64,000 nucleotides of DNA, from positions 14,463,501 to 14,527,500 of the forward strand of contig NC_053415.1 in NCBI RefSeq assembly GCF_016859285.1, read 5' to 3'. The notes below the pieces were generated by a model, which made no database searches, was not told the DNA's origin, and saw nothing but the letters and a program-made list of their open reading frames with translations. Position numbers and translations under genes: made by a program. Source of the stretch: Xiphias gladius. Lineage: Eukaryota > Chordata > Actinopteri > Istiophoriformes > Xiphiidae. Shown in pieces: positions 49,701 through 63,083 of this stretch (positions are counted from its first letter, which is position 1; the number at the start of each line of letters is the position of its first letter).

Positions 49701-50519
49701 TCCAAAGCATTCAAGTATGGTTTGCTGTTTTCTGCAGCATGACTAACACTGAGCCATTTTTTCTTTCCCGAATAAGAACTATAGGTCAGGATAGGATGGG
49801 ACAGGAAATGTGTCTGATGTTGCTGAAATTAAAATGATAAACAACAACAATAATGACGTGACAACTGCTTTTACTGGTGTTTGGCTCTGCTGCTCTGTCA
49901 TCTTAACACAGGCTTTTCTAATTCATTTTGCATTTTATCTCTGCCTCCCAGCACAACAGAGTGCATAATGTCAGCACAGAGCAGGTATTTATGAGACAAC
50001 CCTTTCATCGTGCAAAAAATGACCTCTCACAGATGCACCACATTAAGCAACTAACCCTGGCAACAACAGCGTATGATGTTCGTAGCTGTGGCTTTGCTTG
50101 CTGTGTAGAAATGTGTGTATGTGTGTGTGTTTGGAGGGGGGCACAGCAAGCAAGAGGACCTATAGATATTTATCAAATTATGGACGTTTTAATTTCTGGA
50201 AACCTCTTTGTTAATGTCTTCCTCGCCTCCTCAGACTTGGTATCTGTGGTATAAATGCCTGAACAAGAGTACAGTGCACTTCTTTGCAGCTTCAGCTGTA
50301 AATTCCTCAGAAGACTGAAGGAGTATAAATCTCAGAGAGCTATCCAGAACAGTGATCGCAGAGTTTTAAGGCGTCAGCAAGCTTCTGCTGAAATACAGAG
50401 TTTATTTATCTACTCCTTGAAAGAGCAAGTGTCACCACATAAAGTATATTCCTCAATGGAAGTAAATAACGAATATAAAGATCTGTTACTATGGAACATT
50501 GAAGAATTTAAGTTTTAAC

Positions 50520-50822
50520 TATTAATGACTGTTTCTATTACTGATTAATCTGCTGATTATTTTCTCAACTAATGAATTGGTCATTAAGTCTCCAAAACAT
50601 CAGAAAATAGTGAAAAATAGTAATTTTCACCAAAAGATATTCAATTTACTCCGATGACAGGGAAAACCAGCAAATCCTCACATTGGCAAATCTGGAACCA
50701 TCAAATGTTCATTACTTTTGTTTGAAAATTGACATAAATTTTTAATCGATTAATAAAATGGTGAAAGTTAATTTTTTTTGTCAATCATCTATTTTATTAA
50801 TTGACAAATCGCTTTAGTTCTG
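50520..50822. mobile_element. hAT-type MITE, copy 2
   Basis: CTGATTAATCTGCTGATTAT, TTTTCTCAACTAATGAATTGG, CATCAGAAAATAGTGAAAAAT and AATCGATTAATAAAATGG are hallmarks of the percomorph 'attaatcgatta' family. Confidence 0.65.
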
Positions 50823-52325
50823 TGTCTATACACTGATATTACTATTATCTATATCTATTATCTATATATAAATAAAAATATGTGCTAAACCTGGATAGAA
50901 AGACTTATATCTCACTATTTCTGACATAGACCAATAGAAGAGATCCAAATAAATTCCAATTATATAATGTCAACTTATTTATTTATTTTTGCTACTCCAA
51001 AAAAAACAGGATGACTCAGTCTTGAGATGACGACCCCTTTAGAGAATTTACAACTTCCTGTACTGGGGTCATAAATATCCTGAACTGTATATGTGGTATA
51101 CTGGACTGGAAAATCTCCAGATCTTTCAAGGATGAAGAAGAGTGAGCTGCTTATAACAGGTTAGGCATCTTAGTGTTGTTCTGTGAAGAAAAAATATAAA
51201 GGTGTCGCATCAGCGTCTCCGGAAGTGTTTGCAATTTTGTGGTGAATTTTAGGCCATTACTGACCACACTGTTAAGTAACATGCAACTCATATTATGCAT
51301 ATGAAACGTTTTCAGACTCGTCTCATATCACACAGTCTTGCCGTTAAAGTATTCACACTCTGAATTTGTCCTCTTTGGAGATATATTTTGAAAGGTCATA
51401 TGAATTTGGTGACTGTCAGAAATGTTTTATTATAACGTTTCTCTAGTTGCCAGTCAAATTTATAAGAATTGCCTTTGTTTTTCTTTATCAGTGTTTGCAC
51501 ATTTATGCAGGGGGCAAAGTGTGATACATGATATTTGCAAAGAAATAATTATCCAGTGATTATATGAACTACAACGTTGGTTCTGTTAGTACAGACCACA
51601 ATGTCAACAATAAAATCTTCCTTCCAGACTATATCACACTGATGGTTGATTTCCTCTCTTGAATGAGAGTGAATTATAAACTTAAAGTATCATCCAGCGT
51701 AGCCTGCAGAGAGAAGAAATCAAGGTGAGCCCTAGTGGACACAAGGACTGAAAGGATAACTGATGATTGATGAGGAGAATTACGATACTGAGCAACTTTA
51801 TTTCAAATTATTTGATAAGAGCTGCTGCACTACAGAGATATTCAATTACATATACATTAATCTACTCCTTGAGCTCAATGTTCTTTATGGCATTGATGAT
51901 ATCCCGTATTATCACCGTTTGATCACAGAGACTATTTTACTCTCTCACATCTTCCCTGGCTCTCGTTTCTGCTCTGACGTGATTATACGATCAAATCAAA
52001 AGCAGCTGGGATCTGAATAAAAAAAAGAAAAACGTTTTCAAGTAAAGGTGAGATTTTGACTGATATTATTAAGCTATGTTAATGGTTATAGATGATGATA
52101 GGAGGTTACTGGCTAGGACGGTCATCACCCGCCTTCCAAAACTTACATGCTGTATGTCTAATTAACACTCCACACAGAGCCACATTCAAGCAGATAACCT
52201 ACAACATACCAGACAATAAAAACCGAAAAACAAAGGCAGAACTCTAAATAACTGCAAATACACTGTCAACACAACTATTCAATTTCAGACTGTCACACAG
52301 CACTGTCGTGCCCTTGAGCAAGGAA

Positions 52326-52808
52326 CTACTCACTGGAAGGAAATACTCAAATCTTTTGCTTATTTAAAAGTAGTAGTGTTGCAAGGTGACTTACAAATGA
52401 CAAATTACAAGTAAATGTAATGCATTAAAAATTTAACTCAAGAAAAAGTATGAACTGTTGATATCGGCAGCAAATTGTACTTAAAAAAGTACTCATTATG
52501 AAGAAAGCTCCATTTGGAGTGTTGAATGATTGATTTATCTTCTCATCTATCTACTAGTCCAGGTGGTGCTTAGTCAAGTTTTAGTAGTTGTTAATTTATT
52601 TAATCTATAATACCATCATATTGCAGGTGTTTATCATCAGCAAAATAACTGTTAACAGCAATGAGATTAAGTTGTAAAAGTACAATATTTCCTATTGATT
52701 TGTTGTGGAGTGGAAGTGGTCATTTGAAATACTAAAGTAAAGTACCAGTACCTCAAAACTATACAATAAAATTGTAAAGCACATGACTAAATGCACTTTA
52801 CCTTCCAT
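52326..52808. mobile_element. ACTTAAGTAAAAGTA dispersed element, copy D
   Basis: Starts CACTGGAAGGAAATACTC. The middle has GTACTTAAAAAAGTACTCAT. Ends AAATGCACTTTACCTTCCA. Diverged. Confidence 0.65.
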
Positions 52809-52939
52809 GAGAAACCTCAGACATGGACTTGACTCAGACTTAAATCACAAAAATGAGCACGACTTGAGACTTGACTTACTTGAGCCCTGGCGGCAAAAAC
52901 ATTCGGATGCCATGTTTTGACTGGGTAAAATCCTAGAGC

Positions 52940-52976
<37 letters not shown>
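52940..52976. repeat. (ATA)n microsatellite
   Basis: Twelve ATA/AAT units in a row. Confidence 0.9.
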
Positions 52977-53579
52977 GAATATAATAAAAACAGTACCAGG
53001 TAGGCCTTGCGTGGCCAAAAACCTTAAATATCAAATCATGAGGCCCATGGATTTATTTGGTCTCAGCTGTGTAAAAACACTGTTAACACAACTTTAAAAT
53101 AAAATATTTTTTAAAAACCTTGTCATTTTGATGGTCAGCTTTTAGAGACGCCAACGACCCTTAGCAATTTGCTTGTGAAGGCTCGACTTGATTTGCTGTC
53201 ACAGACTTGAGACGCTGGGCTTGACTTGACAGACACTTAACTTCAACTTGCCTCAAGAAACCATGGCCACCATATTTCATGAAGAATCGGGCAAATGTGT
53301 GACTTCAGAAGAGATTCACAACTTCTTGTATTGTGGTCATAAACAACCTGAACTGTATAGTGGCATAATGGACTTTTCTTTAAGAAGTAAAATTTCAAGG
53401 TCTACTCCCGGAAACAGCCTGTTCCTGTCCAACACTAGATTTTGACTCATCCTAGCTGAAATTGAAATGTATTTGTGCAAATGTCCCCATAAGGGCCCCT
53501 CGTGGGATTTGGGGCCCTTGAGACAGTTGATAATCCAGCCTTCCAAAAGACTTATAAACAGCTCTGCCTTCCAACTCTG

Positions 53580-54420
53580 GACTAGTTTCTGAACCGATTT
53601 AAAGCCTCGCAGTCGACATTCATGCTGTCATCATTCAGCTGCCACAGCGGAAGTGCTGGCAGCCAGGAACCGCAGGAAACACGGCACTGTCGCGGACATG
53701 AGCTGGAGGAGAGCCGCCTGCTAACCCGACACAGCTAGCCCACCCTGACCCACACAGATTCAGGGGAAACATGGGAGGGTCTCAGAGCGTCGAGATACCC
53801 GGCGGAGGAACCGAAGGCTACCACGTCCTCAGAGTGAGAGCAGTTTTCATGTCCCGGTGTGAAATGCAGCATATTTACTGTGTTCGCTCTTTGTCGGAGA
53901 GACCTGCTGCTAGCCGCGGGGGGGCAGAGGAGACGGACCCTGTCACCCGTCTAATGTTTTACTCCTGCAGCCAGATATTGGTGTGTTTTATATTAGTTCA
54001 GTGGCAGTGATGTGAGGCGACGGCGGACAGGTTTCGGTAACTCGTCGGCCCGAGTAGCTCGTCGCCTCTACCAGCTAGCTAACATCGACTGTGGACGGCT
54101 AACTTGTCAAGACACCTGAACGAACCCTCGTCCCTGAAGTGTTGCAGTCGGTTTTCACGCCCCTCGCGCGTTTTACCGGGTGTATCGTCATTCACCTGGG
54201 AGTCTCTGCCATGCCCGCGCGGACTTTCTATAACGCTAGTTGTTATTTCACACAGTAACTGTTTCGTCTTGTGCATTAAAAAACAAAACAAAACAAAAAC
54301 AGTATGAATTCCAATGACTGACTTGACACGATGAGTTAGTATTCAAGCATGCGCAGTCGTCGACAAACGTTCGCTGATTTCCCCTCTTGTCAGTGCTCTG
54401 GGTGAGCGCCTCTTTGGCAG
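53580..54420 (+). promoter_or_regulatory. gorasp2 promoter/CpG-rich 5' region
   Basis: CpG density rises from about 53600, across the start codon and well into intron 1 (to about 54380), as in a housekeeping promoter. No TATA box was found. The ATG context is GAAACATGGG. The transcription start is not determined. Confidence 0.5.
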
Positions 54421-57400
54421 CTTTCAGGGGGACATTGTAACCTGGGTGTTACACGAATAACCGGTGTAGCTATTATATGACTTCGAAAGATGTGTTTGAA
54501 CCTTCATTGCAAAAACCTGTTTTGGTTTTTAAATACAAAGATGACGGACTCGCCCTTTAATGCCCCTTTCCCCACCCTGTTTTTACACAGTTGTATACAA
54601 AAGTCTGGCCACTCCTTCGCATATTTTGTTGATTTAGACATTTAAAATGTGTCTTTCGTAAAATGTTAATCCTCTGCTACTTTTTATTTCATTAACTCTA
54701 AAAACAGAAAAAAATAAAATAAAAATAAACAAACAGTAGTTTGGCACGTGTAATAGTAAAACCTAGTAACCCACCACGTCTTTGGCAGATATCATAGCTT
54801 GCAAACGCTTTCCGTAGCCAGCCAACAGTCTTTCTGTTCTGGCTTTTCGGAAATTTCACCCACCTTTCCTGCAAACCCCCTCAACTTCTGAGATATTTGT
54901 TAGGCTCTCTTGCATGCACAGCATTTTTTAAGATCTACCCACAGATTTTCAATGATGTTCAAGTCAGGGGGGACTGCGAGGGCTGTTCCTCAAGTTTCAG
55001 CTTGTTTTTTTCTTGAGGAAATTCATGGTGGATTTTGGGGTCTGCTTTGGACCGTTTCCCTGTTGTAGAAGCCACTGTTTAGTTTCATTTTCTTGACTGA
55101 CTGCATGACATTTGCGTCCTGGGTTTTCTGATATTTAGTGGATTCCATGCCCCCCCCCCCCCATCGCTGCGATGCTTCCTGTGCCACTGGCTGCCACACA
55201 ACCCCAAAGCAGAACATTTCCACCGGAGCCCCACCGATACATCAGCGGGCTGATTTTATCGGCCGATTTAAGTGCAGACAAATTTCTATCTGTGTTTATA
55301 TTGGCCAATAAGTAACAAGAAATTAAAGTAACGTAAACCAAATAAAGGTGCTTGAGCTGTGTTATTACCATTGTCACTATTGCAGTGTCAGTGGACGACA
55401 GCTAATGAGCCGTTAACGTATAGCGTTATACTCAGTCTGCCTAAATGACATAATAGTAAATACATCTGCGACTTGCACGTCAGTACAGTTACAGTCAGTG
55501 CGTTGAAAACACGTCTGATTACGGTAGTTTGTCTCAAAAGTTTAAACAAGGGCCTTTTCAGAATTAACGCTACCCCTTCAGCCAACTTCTAAAACCATCA
55601 CATTTCAACACAGCTGGCTAGAGCTAGGTAATGTCAGAGGGGTCATTAGACCATTGGAAGAATAGTAGAAATAAAAGTGTGCGCACCGAGACAAGTAAAT
55701 GACAGTGAAAGCTGATTCAGACACTCCTCATGTCCCCCTCCTCCTCGTTTTTTGTTTTGTTTCTTGCAGTGGCGTTTACCCGCTGTCACTGTGTCAGTTT
55801 ACTGTGTCATTAAAGATGGCAGGTTTTTAAATAAATAGTGGTTGGAAAACGCTTTCCTGTCGCTTGCGTTGTACAGACAGAAATAAAAGAGCACTGATAA
55901 ATGGATACATGGGATCAGTGATGACAAATAAATACAATAAAAGTAGTCATTTTGACAGACATTTACAGTGTGTTGACAATAATACAAGTTTATTTTTCAG
56001 CTGCATAATGTCCTGTTCAGTACATATCTTGATCAGAACTATTCAACGACAAAATATAAGGGATCTTTAGAAAAAAAAAAATCTTTGTTTATGTTATGTG
56101 TTTGTAATAAAAAATGAAGATTGGCCAATGTGTCATCATCAGATTTTTTTTTTAAACAATCAAATATTCAAATTGGCATTGGCATTAAAAATCCCCCACT
56201 CTAATTTTCACCCCCATGCTTAACAGAGAGCTTACAGTTGGGTTACTAAGCATTGACTTAGTAGGGTGCCCAAATTTTTGCACATGCCACATATTGGACA
56301 CGTTTATTTTTTTCTATTTTTCTGAGTTCATGAAATAAAAAGTAAGAGTGCATTAGCATTAGAGGAAACATACAATATACCACTGTATAACTTTATTTTT
56401 TATTTGATTTATTCAGGCCCAAAAGATGACTTTCTTTCTTCTATTTTTTTGACACCTAGATTTTCTTGTAAAAGCTTTTCTTTTTATGTCAAAAACAGTG
56501 GCACAGAACAGCAAACATCACTGCCAGGCACCATGACATCCAAATCACAAACATGATATATTATGGAATAAGGTCAGCAGGTCTTTATGCAGCTCTACAT
56601 AATTTGCATATAATTATCCATGATAGGCAAAGTATACAGCAAAAGGAAGGTAAATGAGATTTGAAGCAATGATGATGGTTGGTGCAAACCACCAGCCACA
56701 TTGCTTATTCCAGCAAATGCATTATCCGTTTTGTCCGTCTTGCAGTGTCTAAATCGTGTTTCACTCTCCGTAGAAAAGTCGGTCTTTCCATCTCACAAAT
56801 ATCTTTGATGATTTCAAGCTGGTTATCTGCTGTAGGTGGATCGGCCTGTAACCATTTATGACTGATTGCTTTTTTTGCTGCTGGAGTAAAAAAGCTTATT
56901 TTTATTACAGGTTAATCTGCAGATTATTTTCTCAATTAGTTGTTCATAAAATACCAAAAATGTCTATGACATCTCCCTAAAACCAGAGTTGAAATATTCA
57001 GATAGCTCGTTTTGACTGGCCAACAGTCAAAACTGGAGTAGGGATTTCTGTCAGAACTTCACCAAAATCCAAGGGGCATGGGGAAGGGATACGGTCTAGA
57101 GAGACTTGTAGTATAAAGAACTATGTATAGAGTAAATATATACATATATACAGTGCCTAACAGATTATTAATGAGTAACAAAATATAATCTGCAACAAGA
57201 ACTTACTTTGCTTTTTCCTAAATAAAAAGGGCAAGTGATCTATTGGCCTGAACATTCTGGCCACCATCTAAAGTATGTCATCTTCTAGCCACTGGTGGAA
57301 GATACATTTATTTAAGTACTAGACATAAGTACAAATGTTTGGCACTTTTCTTGAGTATTTCCATTTAATGCTAATTTATGCTTGTACTCTACCATATATT

Positions 57401-60400
57401 AGGGGGAAACATTATACTTTTTAACTCCACTACATTTATCTGATGACTGTAGCTGCTAGTTTCTTTTCAAATGAAAATTTTCCATTATGAAAACATGATG
57501 AGCTCATAAAATACAATACAGAACCCTCTACAAAAAAACAACAAAAAAAAAACCAGTCTACTTGGGCCCCTTTGTCACAGGTTTCAGATGAGTTGTTGGC
57601 AATCACACCGAAGTATGATTCCTCCTCTACACCTCTCAGATGGTTTCATTTAAAAAAACGGAGTAGTTTGTTCGAGTAGTTAAAACTAGCTCCACCTCAA
57701 CCACCTACAACAGTAAAATAGTACTTATGCATTGATGCAATATTAACAATCTAATAAATACATGATCATTTATCAGTCACAGGGACCAAGTCCTTTTACT
57801 TTTCATTACTTAAAGTATATTTTTCTGGTAATAATTACTTAAATACACATTTTTGAATACAGGACTTGTACTTGTAATGGAGTAGCTTCACATTGTTCCA
57901 TTGGTGCTTTTACTCAAGTAAAGGGTTGAGTACTTTTTCCACCACTGCCTCTAGCCTACATCTCACAATTAAATATTTCACATTAGTGTCTCGCCGTAGG
58001 CTTTATTGTCCTTACTCTATGATGCTGTAAATTACAGGTACAAGAGAATTCCCCTGGCCACCGTGCAGGACTGGAGCCATTCTTTGATTTCATCCTTTCC
58101 ATTTGTGAAAATAGACTGGTAAGTTTACTTTTATGGGAATAAAAAAAAAAAAAATCCTGTAGTCAGGACAGACACAAGTATTGTGACAGATGATTTGAAT
58201 GTAATGATCTCTGATAGAACAAAGACAACGACACCCTAAAAGAGCTGCTGAAGATGAACGTGGAGAAGCCCATCAAGATGCTGTTATACAGCAGCAAGAC
58301 GATGGCAGTACGGGAGACAACTGTCACACCCAGCAACATGTGGGGCGGCCAGGGGCTTCTGGGTGTCAGTATTCGCTTCTGCAGCTTTGAAGGAGCCAGT
58401 GAAAATGTTTGGCATGTCTTGGTGAGTGTGGCAAATACTAGAACAGTGATATAAAGTAACACTCAAAGATGAGTGTGAATAAGTTTTGATATTTAGAAGT
58501 TATTGCTATGTCCTGACACGATTATACGTGTTTTGAGTCCAGGAAGTGGAGCCAAACTCACCTGCAGCCCTGGCTGGTTTGAGGCCCCACGCTGACTACA
58601 TCATTGGAGCCGACACCGTCATGAATGAGGTACCTGCCTGCGGCTCGGTAGTAATGTTGACATAAAGCTGGCAGCAGGTTAACATGCTGTGTTTCTCTGC
58701 TCTTTGAACAGAGCGAGGATCTGTTCTCCCTCATTGAAACCCATGAAGGGAAGGGGCTGAAGCTGTATGTCTACAACACAGACACAGACAACTGCCGCGA
58801 GGTGGTCATCACTCCAAACTGTGACTGGGGTGGAGAGGGCAGGTATGACAGTTATCAAGGAAATCACCTATCTGAACTTTCCCTCTGCCATCAGTTAAAA
58901 ACCAGGAAATTGGTCATATTTTTAGGAAAACCCTTTTACAAACACACTGGCTCATTTAGCCAAGGCACATACAGTGGCATGAAACCATAATGTTTAATGG
59001 TGAAAATCCGGCCCTTCTCTGGCTCCAACTTTACATGAACAAAATAAAGAAATAAACTAACGATAAAGGCTTCTTGATTTTACCTGATTCAAAACTTAAG
59101 ATGTTGGTCAGGATGCTGTTCACCACTGGGGAATTACAGTCTAGTATTGAGTTTTTTTTCATTTAGAACCTTCAGAAAGATTATTTTCTGTTTCCGTCTG
59201 GAATTAATGTTGAGTTTGGTGGTTTAGTTTATTTTCAGATCGGGATTCATTATTTTTTAACAGAGGTGGTAATTCTTTAAGAATGAAAGAATTCAGAACA
59301 GGATTTTTTATATTTGTAATGTAACTATGATTCTAAAAAAATCTCATAAATTTTCAATTAGCATCCGGTGAAAAGTAATCTTTAATCCTATTTGACCCTG
59401 ACAACAAACAAACAAAAAATGGGGGAAAAAACAATGATTTTATTTTTCCAGCTTATGGCAATGACTGTTACATGTTTTAGTTTTAGGTCCCCTTGCTTTT
59501 GAGTAAATGTTGAATGTAAATGTAAATTGAAATGTCAGGTGAAAGATTACCCTCTCCAATGACAGGTGAAGTCAACAACGTTTTGTGGAAAACAGTCATT
59601 GACTGCGCAGATTTTTTAAATTGTAGCATGCTATCACAGCTATTATACCAGATGATTTCCTACAGTTTTTAAAAAAAAAAAATCATGTCTTCCCATGTTG
59701 CCGCTTCACATTCTTTAAGGCTTCTGTCAAATGTTTGGACATTTTCCAGCCACAGTATTGCTGTGTTTCTCTCTCTTCAGTCTAGGATGTGGGATTGGCT
59801 ATGGCTACCTGCACAGGATACCTACGTTGCCATTTGCAGAGGGAAAGAAGATCACCTTCCCAACACAGACTCCTAATGAACTCCCTCCTCCACCTAAAGA
59901 TGGATTCACAGAGGTAGCTCAGCATATACAATAGTTGGATCCAAAGGAAAACGTTATTTTGACATCATCTGTGTTCCAAATCTTGTGAATATTTACTGAG
60001 ATAGTGATTTTTGGTTGCCAGGTCCATCTCTCCGCTGTCATTCCAACCGCTCCAGTTGCTGTGTCGTCTTCTGCATCGACTGGATTAGAGAAATCTCCTG
60101 CCGGTTTTTCGGTCACCCCTAATCTGACCCCTGTCTTTAGCAATCTACAGAACGGTACACTCACCTCTGACTGTTTAAAATATGCTGTTTGAATTGATGT
60201 AAGGTTGACGTAGCTATATTATGTGCAGATAAAGTAAAATGCATGTTGAAAATTCTAAATTTCCGTGTAAAATTATACTAAAACTTAAAAAAAAAAAAAA
60301 TACAAGCCAAGAGTAACTCAGATACCTCCATTCATTGTCGTATTAACATGTAACACAATAACAGTCTTGTTAAAAACTGTTTCAGGAGCCCCTACAGTTC

Positions 60401-61274
60401 CGCTGCCCAGCGAAGTCCCCTCCTCACAAAGCATTCCCCTGTCTGTCAATCCTGCTCCAACAATACCAGGTTAGTAGAAACTATTTTGGGGCTTGTATCT
60501 CCCCAGGCCTGGTGCCTAAGCCAGCTACTCTGTGAAAGCCAAACTTGGACAACATTAGTTTACTAACCTAACTTTGTCTAATATCTCTGTTATTTGTTGC
60601 ACAGGTTTAAAGCTCTTACCTGGAGGTCTTCCACGGTTTCCAAATTTACCAAATCTCAATTTCACCTTGCCAGACATGAGCCAAGTATTGCCACCTGGAG
60701 TTGGATTACAACATTTAGGTATTGTTTTGTTCTTTGGACTGTGCTTAGGTTAGTTAAAAACAATCAAACTTTAAGTCTGGTGTTATTCTATATTTTTCTT
60801 ATTGTCCACAAATCCCACGAAAACACCAAAACCAACTCACTCTTCTCTGCCACAGAACTCCATTGTTGTCCAAAAACTATTAAACATATCAATGAAGCAC
60901 ACTATTACAGCACGTGATGTTATGCGGGCACTGTTTAAAAAAAAAAAAAAAAAAAAAATCTAATCACCAACAATGTCATTTAAAATAAGTTTTTTTTTTT
61001 TGTAGATGACAAGATTTTGTTTGTGTTGTACTCCACAGGGCCTACACATCTTCCTCCTCTCAACCTCCCCAGTGTTGTCCCTGGTGTTACTCTCCCTCCA
61101 TCTGACTTTGTATTTCCCCCCATCACTGCAAACGCAGCTCCTGCCTTTAAACAAGATACCACATCTCCCTCTTCCGCTATTCAGATGAACAGGTTACTGA
61201 CCAAAACCCCAATACCATCATCAGTGACCACGTCTGAATCAGTAAATATCACAATGTCTGTAGAGTCATCTTAG
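53771..61274 (+). CDS. gorasp2: Golgi reassembly-stacking protein 2 (GRASP55)
   Basis: Peripheral Golgi membrane protein that tethers medial/trans cisternae. Ten exons: 53771-53833, 58038-58118, 58218-58421, 58543-58629, 58712-58842, 59781-59913, 60022-60154, 60386-60469, 60605-60718, 61039-61274. They total 1266 bases in consistent phase, giving 421 residues (human 452). MGGSQS gives the N-myristoylation site at Gly2. The GRASP region has two PDZ-like halves: the first includes [17 protein letters not shown] and WGGQGLLG (about 90-97), the second [20 protein letters not shown] and [20 protein letters not shown]. The rest is a Pro/Ser/Thr-rich tail (from about residue 230) with [11 protein letters not shown], shorter and more divergent than human. 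Human SINGSRL is SICENRL here. Intron 1 is 4.2 kb and full of transposon remains. Confidence 0.97.
54586..56387 (-). pseudogene. Dead Tc1/mariner-like transposon, split by an insertion
   Basis: Flanked by TA (54584-54585 and 56388-56389) with inverted ends (CACAGTTGTATACAAAAG against TACAGTGGTATATTGTATG) and long inner inverted arms sharing CTTTTTATTTCAT. The reverse strand holds a decayed Tc1 transposase: KHGGGNV (interrupted), [17 protein letters not shown] near 55165-55215, and the relic of [11 protein letters not shown] near 54930-54975, with frameshifts and stops. Non-functional. It lies in gorasp2 intron 1. Confidence 0.7.
55225..56204. mobile_element. hAT-like element inserted in the Tc1-like transposon
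   Basis: The flanking 8-mers TTTCCACC (55217-55224) and TTTTCACC (56205-56212) match at 7 of 8. Removing the insert and one repeat rejoins the Tc1 reading KHGGGNV exactly. The element's left part has TTTTATCGGCCGATTTAAG, a familiar teleost hAT-type motif. No transposase frame. Confidence 0.65.
56907..57000. mobile_element. hAT-type MITE fragment, copy 3
   Basis: GGTTAATCTGCAGATTATTT and TTCTCAATTAGTTG match the left part of the copy at 50520. Confidence 0.5.
57290..57948. mobile_element. ACTTAAGTAAAAGTA dispersed element, copy E (reverse orientation)
   Basis: Bounded by CCACTGGTGGAAGATAC and GAGTACTTTTTCCACCACTG. The interior has CTCCACTACATTTATCTGATG. About 57530-57700 looks like extra inserted sequence. 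In gorasp2 intron 1. Confidence 0.65.
58843..59780. other. gorasp2 intron 5, nothing recognised
   Basis: AT-rich intron of 938 bases without a recognisable repeat or RNA gene. Confidence 0.6.
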
Positions 61275-61650
61275 CAGAGAGCCCAATTTAAGGTTGTCAG
61301 CTTGCTCTCAAGTCTTTACACAGTATATACAGTCTAATAGCTGGACCACTCAGTTGACATATTGCTCCTACTGTTGTTGACTGTTGTATGAGAGCTCCAG
61401 TACCTCCAGGATACTGGAATTACACTGCTGGTCTTCTCACATGAAGCAAAAATCATAAGAAGTTTTCCTAAGAAACAGATGTCAAAAGAAAAACATCCAG
61501 GCAGTAGCACCTCTGCACCTTGAGAGCAGTTTTCTTGATGAACAGTGAAAGAAAAATTGAGAATAATTCAAACCTTTCAGCAGAGTAAAAATATACACTC
61601 TGCAGCACTCTGCAACTTTTTAAAATAAATCACAACACAATCATAGTAGG
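61275..61650 (+). other. gorasp2: gorasp2 3'UTR
   Basis: Untranslated sequence after the TAG stop, with an AATAAA at 61624-61629. The tlk1 3'UTR approaches from the other strand, so the two transcripts end tail to tail within about 1 kb. Confidence 0.45.
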
Positions 61651-62189
61651 AAGTGTGTTAATGAAAACTAAATGGACTTTTTGAACTTGGCAACAAGTGT
61701 AAAATATATGGGGAACAGGTTAACTTCAAATGTGCAAATCAGTATCTTTGCATCTCTCTTTAGGGGTTAAACTACTTAAGACGGGGCTTTAACCTGTAAC
61801 TTATACTACTGGGGATTTTCCTTTAGATAAGCAAGTTTGCTTGCTGCTGTAGCCATTAAATATTAAATAGTTTTGGTTTTTGTACAAGAAATAATTTTTA
61901 AACTGAGACATTGTTACCTTGATTAAACTGATGTATTTTCTCTATCTCAGCCTCTGCTTTGTATTATTACGTTCATCTCAAGTTGTTCATGTAATGAACA
62001 TCCCTTGGTACGCTCTGTAACAATGCAGTACCAAAAAAAGCCACAGAGCGTCAGCATAATCTCAGAAAATGGAGGTAAATTTTGGTAAACTGCACTCTAA
62101 AATTTAAAGAGTGTATTATATCAGGCGATAAATATGGATGTTAACTAGATATATTCTACAATACCATTCACTGGGAGGAAAAAAAAAAA

Positions 62190-63083
62190 AAAAGTTTCCT
62201 GGCATTTATTATTCACACTTAGCAGAACTGTACAATTTGTACCCGAAGTGGAACATAAAGCCCTTCAAAAAGTAAGAGCAACAAAGCAGCAAAGTGAAAC
62301 CACTCCAGGAAACTAGTTTTACATAGGGGAAATTTTACCTCTTTGTACATGTTACAGCTGCAGCTCAAAATTTGAAAATTCACCTGTACAGCATATACAG
62401 TTTCCAATTTATCTGTTATACTCCTGCATAGGATTTTATACATTGTCATTTTCTACATTTGGTTACTTTGTGCATTAAATGCAAGTATGCTGCCCCAACC
62501 TACATGTCACTAGATGCCACTTGTATGCTACACGTTACATTCTCTTGTATAAGTAACTCAAATTAAAGCCTAACAATTGTGAAAAACAAGACATTTAGCT
62601 AAATCAATAGTGAAATCTTTGTAGTTCTACCTAACAATGACTGTCCTCTCCTCACAGTATATTAACTTCTAGCAGCTGAATCATTTGCACCCTGGCAGGA
62701 CCATGTTATTTAATCTAAACCGATGGGCTGCCAAGTCTCCCTTTGGCCCTTTAAGGCTTTATCCATCTGCAACATCTGAACAGAGCGTACAGTCACAATT
62801 TCTTCAAGGTATGTCGTCAGTTTCAGTGCTTTTGTTGGACCTTCAAAAGATCCTTCTACCCATGTCATAAAAACATCCCTTTGCTGTCCCTCCATTGATC
62901 AAGCCCTGGTGAACAAGAATAAAGCCTGGCACAGGTCCGTGGATGTCAGGTGAGATCTCCCCACCTGTGACCTGCTCCTCCTCTTTCTGGCTGTTGCTTC
63001 TCGCATGAGCTTGAGCCTCTGAGGAGCGCTTCAGGCGTACGAGCAACTTGGTCAGTTTGCCTTCCTGTCACAGTTCAAGGCCG
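62190..63083 (-). other. tlk1: tlk1 3'UTR (probable)
   Basis: Sequence downstream of the tlk1 stop. On the reverse strand a polyadenylation-type AATAAA lies at 62210-62205, giving a UTR of about 880 bases. Small open frames here resemble nothing known. Confidence 0.4.

Larger units (their letters stand above)
46581..53579. other. Intergenic gad1-gorasp2
   Basis: No gene recognised. It contains microsatellites (46680-46727, 48649-48682, 52940-52976), a hAT-type MITE (about 50520-50822), element copy D (52326-52808), an ACTTGACTT-rich repeat (52815-53265) and a duplicated unit (51042-51110 and 53311-53377). About 47640-47960 and 49400-49560 are non-repetitive and could be regulatory. The adjoining open frames at 49928-50254 and 50255-50518 show no known domain. 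Confidence 0.5.

Noticed and set aside
49928-50518. Two abutting open frames (108 and 87 residues) between gad1 and gorasp2
   Set aside because: No recognisable domain or splice context; likely chance.
55135-55377. 80-residue reverse-strand frame in gorasp2 intron 1
   Set aside because: A chimera of Tc1 transposase relic and inserted element, not a gene.
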